NCBI GenBank assembly: GCA_014584575.1
Contig: JACTMP010000057.1
Location: 62,001 to 126,000, forward strand
DNA from: Chloroflexota bacterium
GTDB taxonomy: Bacteria > Chloroflexota > Anaerolineae > Promineifilales > Promineifilaceae
DNA: 64,000 nt
Direction: 5' to 3'
Shown: positions 9,127-16,787 of the stretch, piece after piece
Position numbering within the stretch: position 1 is the stretch's first letter
Layout: each line of letters opens with the position of its first letter
The notes under the pieces: generated by a model
Seen by the model: only the letters and a program-made list of their open reading frames with translations
Databases searched by the model: none
Told to the model about the DNA's origin: nothing
Made by a program: the position numbers and the translations under genes

Positions 9127-10593
9127 ATGTACTCTCTGCTCATGCTGCTCTACCGCTTCTCTCTGCATCTCTTTTCGCCCCACTTCCGGCAGGAGTTTGC
9201 CGGCGAAATGGAGACGCTGTTCCAGGAGCAGCTGACAGCGGCAGCGGCCTACGGCCGTCTCTCCCTGCTCATCTTTTTCCTACGTGAATCAGGGGGGCTG
9301 CTGGTGAGCGGCGTGCGCCAGCGTCTGTATGCCTGGCAGACACGGCCGTTGCTGGCCGCCCAGAGTGGCAATGGTGTGGCGGTGTTGGCTGATCACCGGT
9401 GGCTCTGGCGTAAATTCCTTCTGTTGGTGCTCCTCATTGTCCTGCTGGGACTGTTACTATTTTTGGCATTTTGGATTTACATGCTCTTCTTTTTTTCGTT
9501 TGAACGGCCGCCGCGTGTGCAGGAGATTGCGCTGGGCGACCTGAATGGGAATGGCTATCTGGATGCTTATCTGGCAATAGCGCCTGACGGCGAACCATAT
9601 GTGCATCCAGATTACCTGTTGTTTAATGAGGGGGACGGCCGTTTCATAGACAGCGGGCAGGATTTTGGCGAAGCCCCCAGCTTTTCTGCCAAATCAGGTG
9701 ATGTGAATGGGGATGGTTTGCTGGACATTATTGTCGGCTGGCATGGGGTCAAACTGTATTTGAATAATGGTAGTGGTCTGTTCAAAGCCACTCATTTAAG
9801 CGGTAGTGCCAGTGACGGCACACACAGAATCAATGTGGGATTGGCCGATCTAAACAATGATGGCTATTTGGATATTTTTAGTGCGGGTTGTTGTGGCAGC
9901 GTCGCCTCATACAGCACCTCTCATCATCGTGTGTTCCTACCCGGTAGCCGGGTTTGGCTAAATGGCGACGGCCGTTTCACGCTAATCAGCCAACTTGGGA
10001 GTAATGCGGTTGCGATAGGTGACTTGAACGGCGACGGGACCTCCGACGCTTTTCTGGCTAACAGCAGCAGTATGGACGCTTCGGGCAACGCTCAGCGCGG
10101 CGTACCCAACACCGTCTGGTTTAACGACGGGCAGGGAAACTTTAGTGATAGTGGGCAGCGGTTGGGGCAGATGGAAAGCACGGCCGTCACCCTCGGTGAT
10201 GTAAATGGCAATGGTTTTCTGGATGTGGTGGTCGGCAATCGCGGCCCGGACGAAATCTGGCTCAACGATGGGCAGGGCAACTTCCATGACAGCGGGCAAC
10301 GGTTGGGCCGTGGCCTGACCCACTCCCTCTTCCTGGCCGACCTGGACGGTGATGGCGACCTGGATTTGGTCGTGGGCGGGGAAACGAGCGCCCAGGTATG
10401 GCTAAACGACGGCATGGGCCAGTTCCGCCGGGGCCAGAGAATCAGCTACGACCGGTATGAAGCTATCGCCCTGGGCGACGTAACCGGCGATGGGATTGAT
10501 GACATTTTTGTGGCGGGTGTCGAGTCGTATCAGGTGTGGCGCGGGGTGGGGGACGGCCGTTTCCTTCCCGACCCACGCACCAGTTATCGGTGA
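9127..10593 (+). CDS. Membrane-anchored seven-repeat FG-GAP/VCBS beta-propeller protein, paralog 1
   Basis: 488 residues. Residues 1-70 form a helical domain with the pattern LYRF..HLFSPHFRQEFAGEM, which resembles the N-terminal domain of membrane proteins commonly encoded next to PadR genes. A strong membrane segment follows (about 97-123). The rest is seven calcium-binding-type repeats of the form D-x-N-G-N-G-x-x-D, for example DLNGNGYLDAYLA, DVNGDGLLDII and DVTGDGIDDIFVAG. Seven such repeats fit one integrin-alpha-like seven-bladed propeller outside the membrane. The gene is coupled to padR with a 2-nt gap. Ligand unknown. It has a paralog at 11808, with near-identical DNA at the 3' ends. 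Confidence 0.85.
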   Translation: MYSLLMLLYRFSLHLFSPHFRQEFAGEMETLFQEQLTAAAAYGRLSLLIFFLRESGGLLVSGVRQRLYAWQTRPLLAAQSGNGVAVLADHRWLWRKFLLLVLLIVLLGLLLFLAFWIYMLFFFSFERPPRVQEIALGDLNGNGYLDAYLAIAPDGEPYVHPDYLLFNEGDGRFIDSGQDFGEAPSFSAKSGDVNGDGLLDIIVGWHGVKLYLNNGSGLFKATHLSGSASDGTHRINVGLADLNNDGYLDIFSAGCCGSVASYSTSHHRVFLPGSRVWLNGDGRFTLISQLGSNAVAIGDLNGDGTSDAFLANSSSMDASGNAQRGVPNTVWFNDGQGNFSDSGQRLGQMESTAVTLGDVNGNGFLDVVVGNRGPDEIWLNDGQGNFHDSGQRLGRGLTHSLFLADLDGDGDLDLVVGGETSAQVWLNDGMGQFRRGQRISYDRYEAIALGDVTGDGIDDIFVAGVESYQVWRGVGDGRFLPDPRTSYR

Positions 10594-10630
10594 CTTATGT
10601 GGACGGCCGTAATTAGATTGAGGAGGCAAG

Positions 10631-11815
10631 ATGGTTGAGACAACCAGGTCTGAACACAACTGGCCTGCGGCTCTGCTGGCCGCTTTTCCCCATGTTATGC
10701 TGGCCTTCTTTGCCACGTTAACCATCGTTTCTGACGACAAGTCAACTTATTTATGGGGCCAGTTAGTTTATTCAGCCATCATGGTGATCATGTTTGTGGT
10801 TGCCTGGCGTCAGGAATGGCCACTCTGGAGCGGGAGTTGGGTGATCTATTGGCTGCTATTTATATTTTTTGACCCATTGCTCGACGACCCATGGATATGG
10901 GTTATTAATGATTTTTTATTTACCTGGATGTTGCTGCCGCTAGGTATACTTGGACTCCTGATTCTCATTTTTCAGCGCCGGGGACTCATGGGGTTACTTG
11001 TACTCAGCAGCCTGCTTGTGCCACCATTTATCTACTTTACGAATAATGACAATGCTAACCCGTTATTAGCAGAGCTATCAATCAGTGTAATTGTTTTATT
11101 GCTGCTGGCATGTACAACCAGCGCCATGGTGTGGTTGGGTACTCTTCGCGCCGGTGTCCTGCTTTTCATAACGTTCACTATCGCTTGCATGCTTATTTAC
11201 ACTTCTGCTTATAATTATCTGCCACGGATAGGATTGGGGGGCCCCCTGATGCCCTTGATCCCTTCACCCCTTGCTATCGAACAGAGAATCAACGATTTTG
11301 TGCCTGCTGTGTTGGCAATAATCAATATCGCTCTGGCGCTGGTTTTGCTGTACCTCTTGCGGGGGTTGGCATTACAAACAGGACAGGCGGGGCGGCCCTA
11401 TTACGCGCTGCTTTTGTGTGGTATAGCGATTACCTGGGTGAGTTATTTCTCACTGTATACACGTTGGTTTTTGGTGAGAGGATCAGCGTTGGCTGCCACC
11501 GTTGCTACACTGGGCATCATAGTGGGATTGGTATTGGCTGTGGGGGCCGCTATTTTATTGATCCAGGTTGTGCAGCAAGGCCAAAGATGGCACGGCCGTG
11601 AGCACATTGTATTGTTGCCGCTGCTTTCAGCATTTTCTCCACTGGTCGTCTTGCCATTAGCCAGGCCTTTCTCGACAGAGCCGCTTTTCCGCTACAGCGC
11701 CACTTTCCACATGTTTTTGTTGTTGAGTTACATGGGGGTGGTCGTTTGGTCATTAGCTGCCCTATGGGTCATTAGCCATAGTGTTAAACGGGGCCATCAT
11801 CCTGCTCATGTATAA
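10631..11815 (+). CDS. Polytopic integral membrane protein of unknown function
   Basis: 394 residues, mostly hydrophobic, with about 10-12 predicted membrane helices and no recognised family motif. A strong GAGGAGG Shine-Dalgarno precedes the ATG. It lies between the two FG-GAP propeller paralogs, and its 3' end overlaps the start of the second by 8 nt, so the PadR operon probably continues through it. The DNA is more AT-rich than its neighbours, and the ACGGCCGT octamer is absent for nearly 1 kb (about 10,610-11,590), which hints at a different history. It could be a transporter or an anchoring partner of the propeller proteins. I see no evidence to choose. Confidence 0.7.
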   Translation: MVETTRSEHNWPAALLAAFPHVMLAFFATLTIVSDDKSTYLWGQLVYSAIMVIMFVVAWRQEWPLWSGSWVIYWLLFIFFDPLLDDPWIWVINDFLFTWMLLPLGILGLLILIFQRRGLMGLLVLSSLLVPPFIYFTNNDNANPLLAELSISVIVLLLLACTTSAMVWLGTLRAGVLLFITFTIACMLIYTSAYNYLPRIGLGGPLMPLIPSPLAIEQRINDFVPAVLAIINIALALVLLYLLRGLALQTGQAGRPYYALLLCGIAITWVSYFSLYTRWFLVRGSALAATVATLGIIVGLVLAVGAAILLIQVVQQGQRWHGREHIVLLPLLSAFSPLVVLPLARPFSTEPLFRYSATFHMFLLLSYMGVVVWSLAALWVISHSVKRGHHPAHV

Positions 11816-13121
11816 ATATCACACAATTATCTGGATGTACCGTTGTTTTCTACGCCTGTTCTCACCCTATTTCCGGCAGGAATTTGAAGAGGAGATGACG
11901 GCCGTGTTTCAGGCTCAATTAGAGTGGGCAAAGGCAAACGGCCGTTTCGTACTCCTGCTCTTTTTGCTGCGTGAATTGGCAGGAATGATAACTGCCAGCA
12001 TATCCCAGCGGTTTTATAACTGGCGGAGACGTTCGTCGTTAATAGCGCAGACAAGTCAAGGCGTTGATATAGTGGTCACCGGTCAAACGACCGACATACC
12101 ATTTCGTTACATCCTGCTGTTGATTGTTATGCTGGTTATGTTTGGCATCAGTGGCGTCGTCGCTGTAAGGGATATAACCGCGGCCAGCGATGCGAGACAG
12201 CAGCGCGTTTCCTGGATACGCCTGCTTGATCTGGATGGGGACAATGACCTGGATGCCTATTTGGACAGCAATCGGACTTCTGACTTTATGATGAATGAGG
12301 GCGACGGCCGTTTTGTTGTCGTCAAACGGGGATCAACTGAGCACGAGCGCGGTTACGCAGTGCTGAAAAATCTCGCCGGGGCCGGTTTTTACGGCAAAGT
12401 GATATTCATAAACGCTGGAGATGGCAAAAACGCCATGCCCAATTATTGGTGGTACACTGACTTTGAGCGCACTTATGGGATTGCCCAATCCTATACCCGG
12501 CATCCCTTTTTGAGGAGTTACTTCCAAACAGCACATGCCATTGTCCTGACAGACTTGAACGGTGATGGCGCTCTTGATGTGTTTGTGGGTAAATCCTCGA
12601 TGTACATAGATGGAGAACTCCAGCGCGACCTGCCCAATGAAGTCTGGCTAAACGATGGGGAAGACACCCTCGAAGACACCTTCTATGACAGTGGGCAGCG
12701 GTTAGGGCAGCACGAAACTTACGCAGTGGCATTAGGAGATGTAAACGGTGATGGTTTTCCAGACGCTGTAGTGGGCAATGATGGGCCAGATGAGGTATGG
12801 CTGAATGATGGGCTGGGGAACTTCCGACATAGTGGGCAACGGCTGGACCGCAGTTTGACGCTATTTGTTTTTCTGGCTGACCTGGATGGCGATGGTGATC
12901 TAGACCTGGTTACCGGCAGCCAAAACCGTGGTCAAGTCTGGCTCAATGATGGTACAGGGCAGTTCCAGCGCGGGCAGCGTTTTAGCTACGGCCGTAACGA
13001 AGCCTTTACCGTGGGCGACGTAACCGGCGATGGGATTGATGACATTTTTGTGGCCGGTGTCGAGTCGTATCAGGTGTGGCGCGGGGTGGGGGACGGCCGT
13101 TTCCAGAAAGCTGGCGATTGA
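11808..13121 (+). CDS. Membrane-anchored FG-GAP/VCBS beta-propeller protein, paralog 2
   Basis: 437 residues. Its layout matches paralog 1: an N-terminal PadR-neighbour-like domain (MYRCFLRLFSPYFRQEF), a membrane segment (about residues 101-119) and an extracytoplasmic propeller. Five clear D-x-D/N-G-D-G-x-x-D repeats are seen. One or two blades in the first half are degenerate (NLAGAGFYGK). The start at 11808 is preferred over an in-frame ATG at 11781 because it overlaps the previous stop in coupled fashion and aligns with the start of paralog 1. The last ~85 nt are almost identical to those of paralog 1, which points to recent duplication or gene conversion. Confidence 0.8.
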   Translation: MYKYHTIIWMYRCFLRLFSPYFRQEFEEEMTAVFQAQLEWAKANGRFVLLLFLLRELAGMITASISQRFYNWRRRSSLIAQTSQGVDIVVTGQTTDIPFRYILLLIVMLVMFGISGVVAVRDITAASDARQQRVSWIRLLDLDGDNDLDAYLDSNRTSDFMMNEGDGRFVVVKRGSTEHERGYAVLKNLAGAGFYGKVIFINAGDGKNAMPNYWWYTDFERTYGIAQSYTRHPFLRSYFQTAHAIVLTDLNGDGALDVFVGKSSMYIDGELQRDLPNEVWLNDGEDTLEDTFYDSGQRLGQHETYAVALGDVNGDGFPDAVVGNDGPDEVWLNDGLGNFRHSGQRLDRSLTLFVFLADLDGDGDLDLVTGSQNRGQVWLNDGTGQFQRGQRFSYGRNEAFTVGDVTGDGIDDIFVAGVESYQVWRGVGDGRFQKAGD

Positions 13122-13130
13122 TCAGGGCTG

Positions 13131-13160
13131 TTGGTTGGTAACTGAGCCATCCGGTATACT
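13131..13160 (+). promoter_or_regulatory. Possible promoter giving a leaderless glycosyltransferase mRNA
   Basis: TTGGTT (13131-13136) and TATACT (13155-13160) are 18 nt apart. The ATG begins at 13170, so the expected transcription start falls at or next to the start codon. No Shine-Dalgarno is visible. Confidence 0.4.
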
Positions 13161-13169
13161 TGCCGGCTT

Positions 13170-14075
13170 ATGACGCTGAATTGTTCTTTAGGCATTACCG
13201 CTTACAACGAAGAAGCCAACATCGGCAAACTGCTGCAACACATCCGGGATCAGCAGTTGCAGCGCGTAGCTATCACCGAAATCATCGTCGTTGCCAGCGG
13301 CTGCACCGATGGCACGGAGCGAGTGGTGCAGGCCGCTGCCACCCAGGATGACCGGATTCGCCTGCTGGTGCAGGAGCAGCGAGAGGGCAAAGCCTCGGCC
13401 ATGAACCTCTTCATTCACGAAGCGCAGGAGGATTTGCTCATCCTGTGCAGCGCCGACCTGCTGCCCGCCCTGGACGCCGTGGAACAACTCATGCTGCCCT
13501 TCACCGACCCGGAAGTGGGCATGACCGGCTGCCATCCCGTGCCGGTCAATGACCCGGCCACGTTTATGGGGTTCGCCGTACAGTTACTGTGGCGGCTGCA
13601 CCATGCGCTGAACATGGCGGGCAGTTTCAAAGGGGGAGAGATGGTTGGGTTTCGCCGCTTGTTTACGCGCATTCCCTACCACACGGCCGTAGACGAAGCC
13701 AGCATTGAACCCATTGTGCGCGGCCAGGGCTACCGGGTGCAGTATTGCCCCGATGCGGTTGTGGCCAACAAAGGGCCGGAGACGGCGGCCGACTTTTTGC
13801 GCCAGCGCCGCCGCATCTATGCCGGCCATCTGGATTTACAAAAACAGGTGGGCTACCAGGTCAGCACCATGTCTGGCACTCGGGTCATTGGCCTGCTGCT
13901 GCGGAACATGGAATGGCGGCCACGGCCGTTCCTGTGGACGTGGGCGGTGGTGGGGTTGGAGGTGTACGGCCGTTTGCTTGGCCGCTACGACTACAAAACC
14001 GGCGCCAAAAACCACACCATCTGGGAAATTGCCACCACGACGAAGGAAATAACAACTGAGCAGGTGAGCAGGTGA
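13170..14075 (+). CDS. Family 2 glycosyltransferase
   Basis: 301 residues. The N-terminus (GITAYNEEANIGKLL, from residue 8) is the nucleotide-sugar binding strand of GT2 enzymes, followed by EIIVVASGCTDGT and the acidic LCSADLLP near residue 100. These enzymes move a sugar from a nucleotide donor to a lipid or polysaccharide acceptor at the cytoplasmic face. No strong C-terminal membrane helix pair is seen, so it is probably peripheral. It precedes a radical SAM gene and may belong to the same envelope or natural-product pathway. Donor and acceptor are unknown. Confidence 0.85.
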   Translation: MTLNCSLGITAYNEEANIGKLLQHIRDQQLQRVAITEIIVVASGCTDGTERVVQAAATQDDRIRLLVQEQREGKASAMNLFIHEAQEDLLILCSADLLPALDAVEQLMLPFTDPEVGMTGCHPVPVNDPATFMGFAVQLLWRLHHALNMAGSFKGGEMVGFRRLFTRIPYHTAVDEASIEPIVRGQGYRVQYCPDAVVANKGPETAADFLRQRRRIYAGHLDLQKQVGYQVSTMSGTRVIGLLLRNMEWRPRPFLWTWAVVGLEVYGRLLGRYDYKTGAKNHTIWEIATTTKEITTEQVSR

Positions 14076-14140
14076 AGAGGTGGAGGGGTGATTATCACCT
14101 GCTCACCCCTCCACCTACTCACCCCCACACCCGTTCATCC
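14052..14140. repeat. Inverted repeat of AGCAGGTG/CACCTGCT type
   Basis: GAGCAGGTG units on the left are answered by CACCTGCTCACC on the right. The core AGGTGGAGGGGTGA pairs with TCACCCCTCCACCT. The repeat overlaps the stop of the glycosyltransferase and the region before the radical SAM start, which argues that upstream in-frame ATGs for the latter are not used. Confidence 0.6.
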
Positions 14141-14149
14141 CATCACCTT

Positions 14150-15304
14150 ATGAATTCAATGCCCGGCGTGCTCGCCCGAATCCCTCTGTTCCAGGCTTAC
14201 CGGCGTTTTGGCTGGCCGAAAATGCTGCCGCTCAACCTGACGCTCTCGCCATCACCCAAATGCAACTCCCGCTGCCTCACCTGCAACATCTGGATGAAGC
14301 GCGAAAACGAACTGACCATCGCCGAATGGGACAAAGTGTTGGCCTCGTTAGGCACAGCCCCTTACTGGTTCACCATCTCCGGCGGCGAACCGCTGATGTT
14401 CCCGCACATCGTCGAACTGGCCAAATTGGCTTATCAGCATTGCCGACCGGGCATTATCAACATCCCCACCAACGGCATTTTGCACAGCGGCCCGGAGCGG
14501 GTGCGCGCCATCTTAGAAGCGTGCCCCGACAGCCAACTGATTATCAACCTCTCGCTCGATGGGGTGGGGGAGAAACATGATTTCATTCGCGGCGTGGTGG
14601 GTAACTTTGAAAAATTCGAGGAGCGACTGGAGCAATACCTGGCGCTGCGCCGCGAGTTCCCTAACTTTGTGGTGGGCATCCATTCCGTTATCTCCGTCTT
14701 TAGCGTGGGGCATCTGGACGAATTGATCGCCTATGCCGACCGATCCGGCGCCGATCAATTTATCACCGAAATTGCCGAACCGCGTGTGGAACTGGACACG
14801 GTGGGGCTGCCCATCACCCCCAGCCCGGAAGCCTACGCCGCCGCCATTGACCAACTGATGGCCTACGTGAACAGTAAATCGTACAAAGGTGTGGCCAAAA
14901 TCACCGAGGCGTTCCGGGTGGAGTATTACAAGCTGGTCAAGCGCATTCTGGATGAGCAAGATCAGGTGATTGGTTGTTATGCCGGCTGGGCCAGCGCCCA
15001 GATTTACGCCGATGGCACGGTGTGGCCCTGCTGCGTGCGCGCCGACAATCTGGGCAATTTACGCGACCATAACTATGATTTCAAGGCCATCTGGTTCGGC
15101 GAAAAAATCCAGGACGTGCGCCGCAGCATCCGCGCCAAAGAATGTTACTGCCCGTTGGCCAACGCCTCTTACACCAACATGCTGATGGATGCGCCCACCT
15201 TGTCCCGCGTAGGACTGAAAGTGATCCGGCCGGAAGACATCTCGGTGCGTGAGCCTGCATCTTTGCCTGTCATTCCGACCAACGGGAGGAATCCTTCCCG
15301 GTAA
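14150..15304 (+). CDS. Radical SAM protein with C-terminal SPASM-like cysteine cluster
   Basis: 384 residues from the chosen ATG. The cluster-binding triad CNSRCLTCNIW (Cys38, Cys42, Cys45) marks a radical S-adenosylmethionine enzyme. FTISGGEPLMFP is the SAM-binding GGE motif. The C-terminal part has further cysteines (GCYAGW, WPCCVRADNLGNL, ECYCPLA) like SPASM/twitch domains that hold auxiliary Fe-S clusters in peptide- or sugar-modifying enzymes. The upstream ATG at 14072 was rejected because the extension would be read from an intergenic repeat. The last residues (VIPTNGRNPSR) are read from a GTCATTCCGA-type palindromic repeat. Substrate unknown; the adjacent GT2 suggests a modified glycan or lipid. 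Confidence 0.85.
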   Translation: MNSMPGVLARIPLFQAYRRFGWPKMLPLNLTLSPSPKCNSRCLTCNIWMKRENELTIAEWDKVLASLGTAPYWFTISGGEPLMFPHIVELAKLAYQHCRPGIINIPTNGILHSGPERVRAILEACPDSQLIINLSLDGVGEKHDFIRGVVGNFEKFEERLEQYLALRREFPNFVVGIHSVISVFSVGHLDELIAYADRSGADQFITEIAEPRVELDTVGLPITPSPEAYAAAIDQLMAYVNSKSYKGVAKITEAFRVEYYKLVKRILDEQDQVIGCYAGWASAQIYADGTVWPCCVRADNLGNLRDHNYDFKAIWFGEKIQDVRRSIRAKECYCPLANASYTNMLMDAPTLSRVGLKVIRPEDISVREPASLPVIPTNGRNPSR

Positions 15305-15353
15305 TCAGGCAAATAGTAGACCTGGGTAAAAGATTCCTCGCTCCGAAGACTTC
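15264..15353. repeat. GTCATTCCGA...TCGGAATGAC inverted repeat
   Basis: The arms GTCATTCCGA and TCGGAATGAC, with inner GAATC/GATTC, flank about 70 nt and overlap the 3' end of the radical SAM gene. A single-arm relative (GTCATTCCGAGCGAAGTC) lies at 43982-44015. It is a dispersed palindromic family that supplies the C-terminal residues of the upstream protein. Confidence 0.6.
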
Positions 15354-15385
15354 GCTCGGAATGACAATTCGCCTATAATCTCTAC

Positions 15386-16159
15386 ATGAACACACCAGAA
15401 GTACAAGACCTCCTACAATTTGCCCTGGATACGGTCTGGCAGGCCGGCCGTATCACTCTGGGTTACTTTCAAACTGGCGTGAAAGCCGAGCGGAAGGCAG
15501 ACAACACCCCTTTAACCATTGCTGATCAGTTAGCCGAACAGAAAATACGCGAACTGATCACCGCCCGTTTTCCCGATCATGGCATCGTGGGGGAGGAGTA
15601 CGGCCGTACCCAATCCGACTCGCCCTATACCTGGATTATTGACCCCATAGACGGCACCAAATCATTTGTCAGCGGTGTGCCCATCTATGCCAATTTGCTG
15701 GCCCTGCTAGACGGCGAAAGAGCGTTGATAGGCGTCATCAACTTCCCGGCGCTGAATGAGATGGTCTATGCGGTGCGGGGTGGGGGGTGTTTTTGGAACG
15801 GCCGTCGCTGCCACACCTCCGCCACTAACAATTTGCAAGACGCCGTGCTGTTAGCCAGCGATCTCAACTCATTTGGCCCGCGTCAGCCGAAGTGGGAGCG
15901 ACTGATCCGGGCCACCTACATCCAGCGTACCTGGGGCGACGCCTATGGCTACGCCCTGGTGGCCACCGGCCGCGCCGATGTGATGGTTGACCCGATCATG
16001 GCGTTGTGGGACGCCGCGCCGTTGCAGGTCATCCTGGAAGAAGCGGGTGGCACATTTACGAACTGGCAGGGAACGCCCACCATCCATCACCAGGAATCCG
16101 TAGCCACCAACGGCCAATTGCTCAACCAGGTGATGGAAATCTTGATTCGTGATGCGTGA
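15386..16159 (+). CDS. Inositol-monophosphatase-family phosphatase, histidinol-phosphatase (HisN)-like
   Basis: 257 residues, normal for the family. The metal-binding motifs are intact: VGEEYG (first Glu), IDPIDGTKSFVSGVP (D-x-x-D-G-T) and LWDAAPLQVILEEAGG (W-D). The phrase TKSFVSGVP is characteristic of the HisN-type histidinol-phosphatase branch more than of inositol or fructose bisphosphatases. It would dephosphorylate a small sugar or amino-alcohol phosphate in the cytoplasm with Mg2+. A TATAAT box at 15374-15379 stands only 6 nt before the ATG, with no Shine-Dalgarno, so the mRNA may be leaderless. No other his genes are nearby. Confidence 0.85.
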   Translation: MNTPEVQDLLQFALDTVWQAGRITLGYFQTGVKAERKADNTPLTIADQLAEQKIRELITARFPDHGIVGEEYGRTQSDSPYTWIIDPIDGTKSFVSGVPIYANLLALLDGERALIGVINFPALNEMVYAVRGGGCFWNGRRCHTSATNNLQDAVLLASDLNSFGPRQPKWERLIRATYIQRTWGDAYGYALVATGRADVMVDPIMALWDAAPLQVILEEAGGTFTNWQGTPTIHHQESVATNGQLLNQVMEILIRDA

Positions 16160-16446
16160 GGAGGAGCCAATCACGCATCAGCAGTAGGGCAGGCCAACTG
16201 TTGCCCCAATCAATCCATACTTAAACTAATTTACATTAGTTGAAGTATGTGATAGACCAGTTAATCACCTCCAAATACCAAATTATCCCTCTTTTTCGCT
16301 ATGACTACAGCGGATGAAGAAAGGAACGGATTCTCCATGTGAAAAATTATCTGCTTATTTCTCCATCCGTTGTTGTCTTCTGTTTCCATGTAGGCAACAG
16401 CGCCGTTTTATCTTGCCCGCAAATCTCAAACAAAAGGAGTTTTGCT
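16160..16446. other. Intergenic region upstream of the CRISPR-Cas locus
   Basis: 287 nt, AT-richer than its surroundings, with no convincing gene. It holds the 34-nt palindrome at 16216-16249 and, at its end, the AAAAGGAG Shine-Dalgarno (16432-16439) of the small HTH gene. Two in-frame ATGs (16314 in another frame, 16339 in frame) could extend reading, but the ribosome site favours the GTG at 16447. Confidence 0.6.
16216..16249. promoter_or_regulatory. Long AT-rich palindrome, candidate operator of the CRISPR-Cas regulator
   Basis: Arms of 14 nt (CATACTTAAACTAA at 16216-16229 and TTAGTTGAAGTATG at 16236-16249) pair with one mismatch across a 6-nt loop. It stands about 200 nt before the HTH gene. 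There is no T-tract, so an operator for a dimeric regulator is at least as likely as a terminator of the previous gene. Confidence 0.45.
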
Positions 16447-16653
16447 GTGGCAAGAAGATCAAATCAACAACACCTGGACGAATTACGAGACGCCATCATC
16501 GAATATCCTGAACAGCGAGCCGGCTGGCTGGCGCGTTTGTTAGGCCGCGACAATAAGACCGTCCTGCGCGACTTACCCCAATTGGAAGCACGTGGCGACT
16601 TGCTGATGGAAGATGACGACGGCCGTTTGCAATGGTACGGCCGTCGTCATTGA
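16447..16653 (+). CDS. Small helix-turn-helix protein at the head of the cas operon
   Basis: 68 residues from a GTG start with an AAAAGGAG Shine-Dalgarno 7 nt upstream. The sequence reads as a single winged-helix-like unit: helix LDELRDAIIEYP, then GWLARLLGRDNKTVLRDLPQLEARG, then a charged hairpin. It resembles the N-terminal HTH of DeoR/WYL-type regulators, here without an effector domain. It lies 134 nt before the WYL-Cas3 gene, whose own N-terminus carries a second HTH. It may therefore be a stand-alone DNA-binding partner or a remnant of a once separate regulator. Role in cas control is inferred from position. Confidence 0.6.
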   Translation: MARRSNQQHLDELRDAIIEYPEQRAGWLARLLGRDNKTVLRDLPQLEARGDLLMEDDDGRLQWYGRRH

Positions 16654-16751
16654 CCAGTTGTCCTATCCGGCAACCAATCTGGCAAAAAGTGGCGTTATTT
16701 GGCAACCAGTTGTGGTATTATCTCCCCAACCGCCCAGGCCAAAGCCAAAAA

Positions 16752-16761
16752 TTACCGGTAA
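16752..16761. promoter_or_regulatory. Perfect palindrome TTACCGGTAA before cas3
   Basis: A 10-bp perfect palindrome lies 26 nt before the cas3 ATG, next to the AAAGGAG Shine-Dalgarno. Upstream are two GGCAACCA(A/G)T direct repeats (16668-16677 and 16700-16709). These are candidate binding sites for the HTH protein or for the WYL domain of Cas3 itself. Confidence 0.35.
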
Positions 16762-16787
16762 AATATATTATGTAAAGGAGCAGCCAA

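Noticed and set aside
14072..14149. Earlier start of the radical SAM gene
   Set aside because: The extra residues would be read from an inverted repeat and are rich in Pro/His without family similarity.
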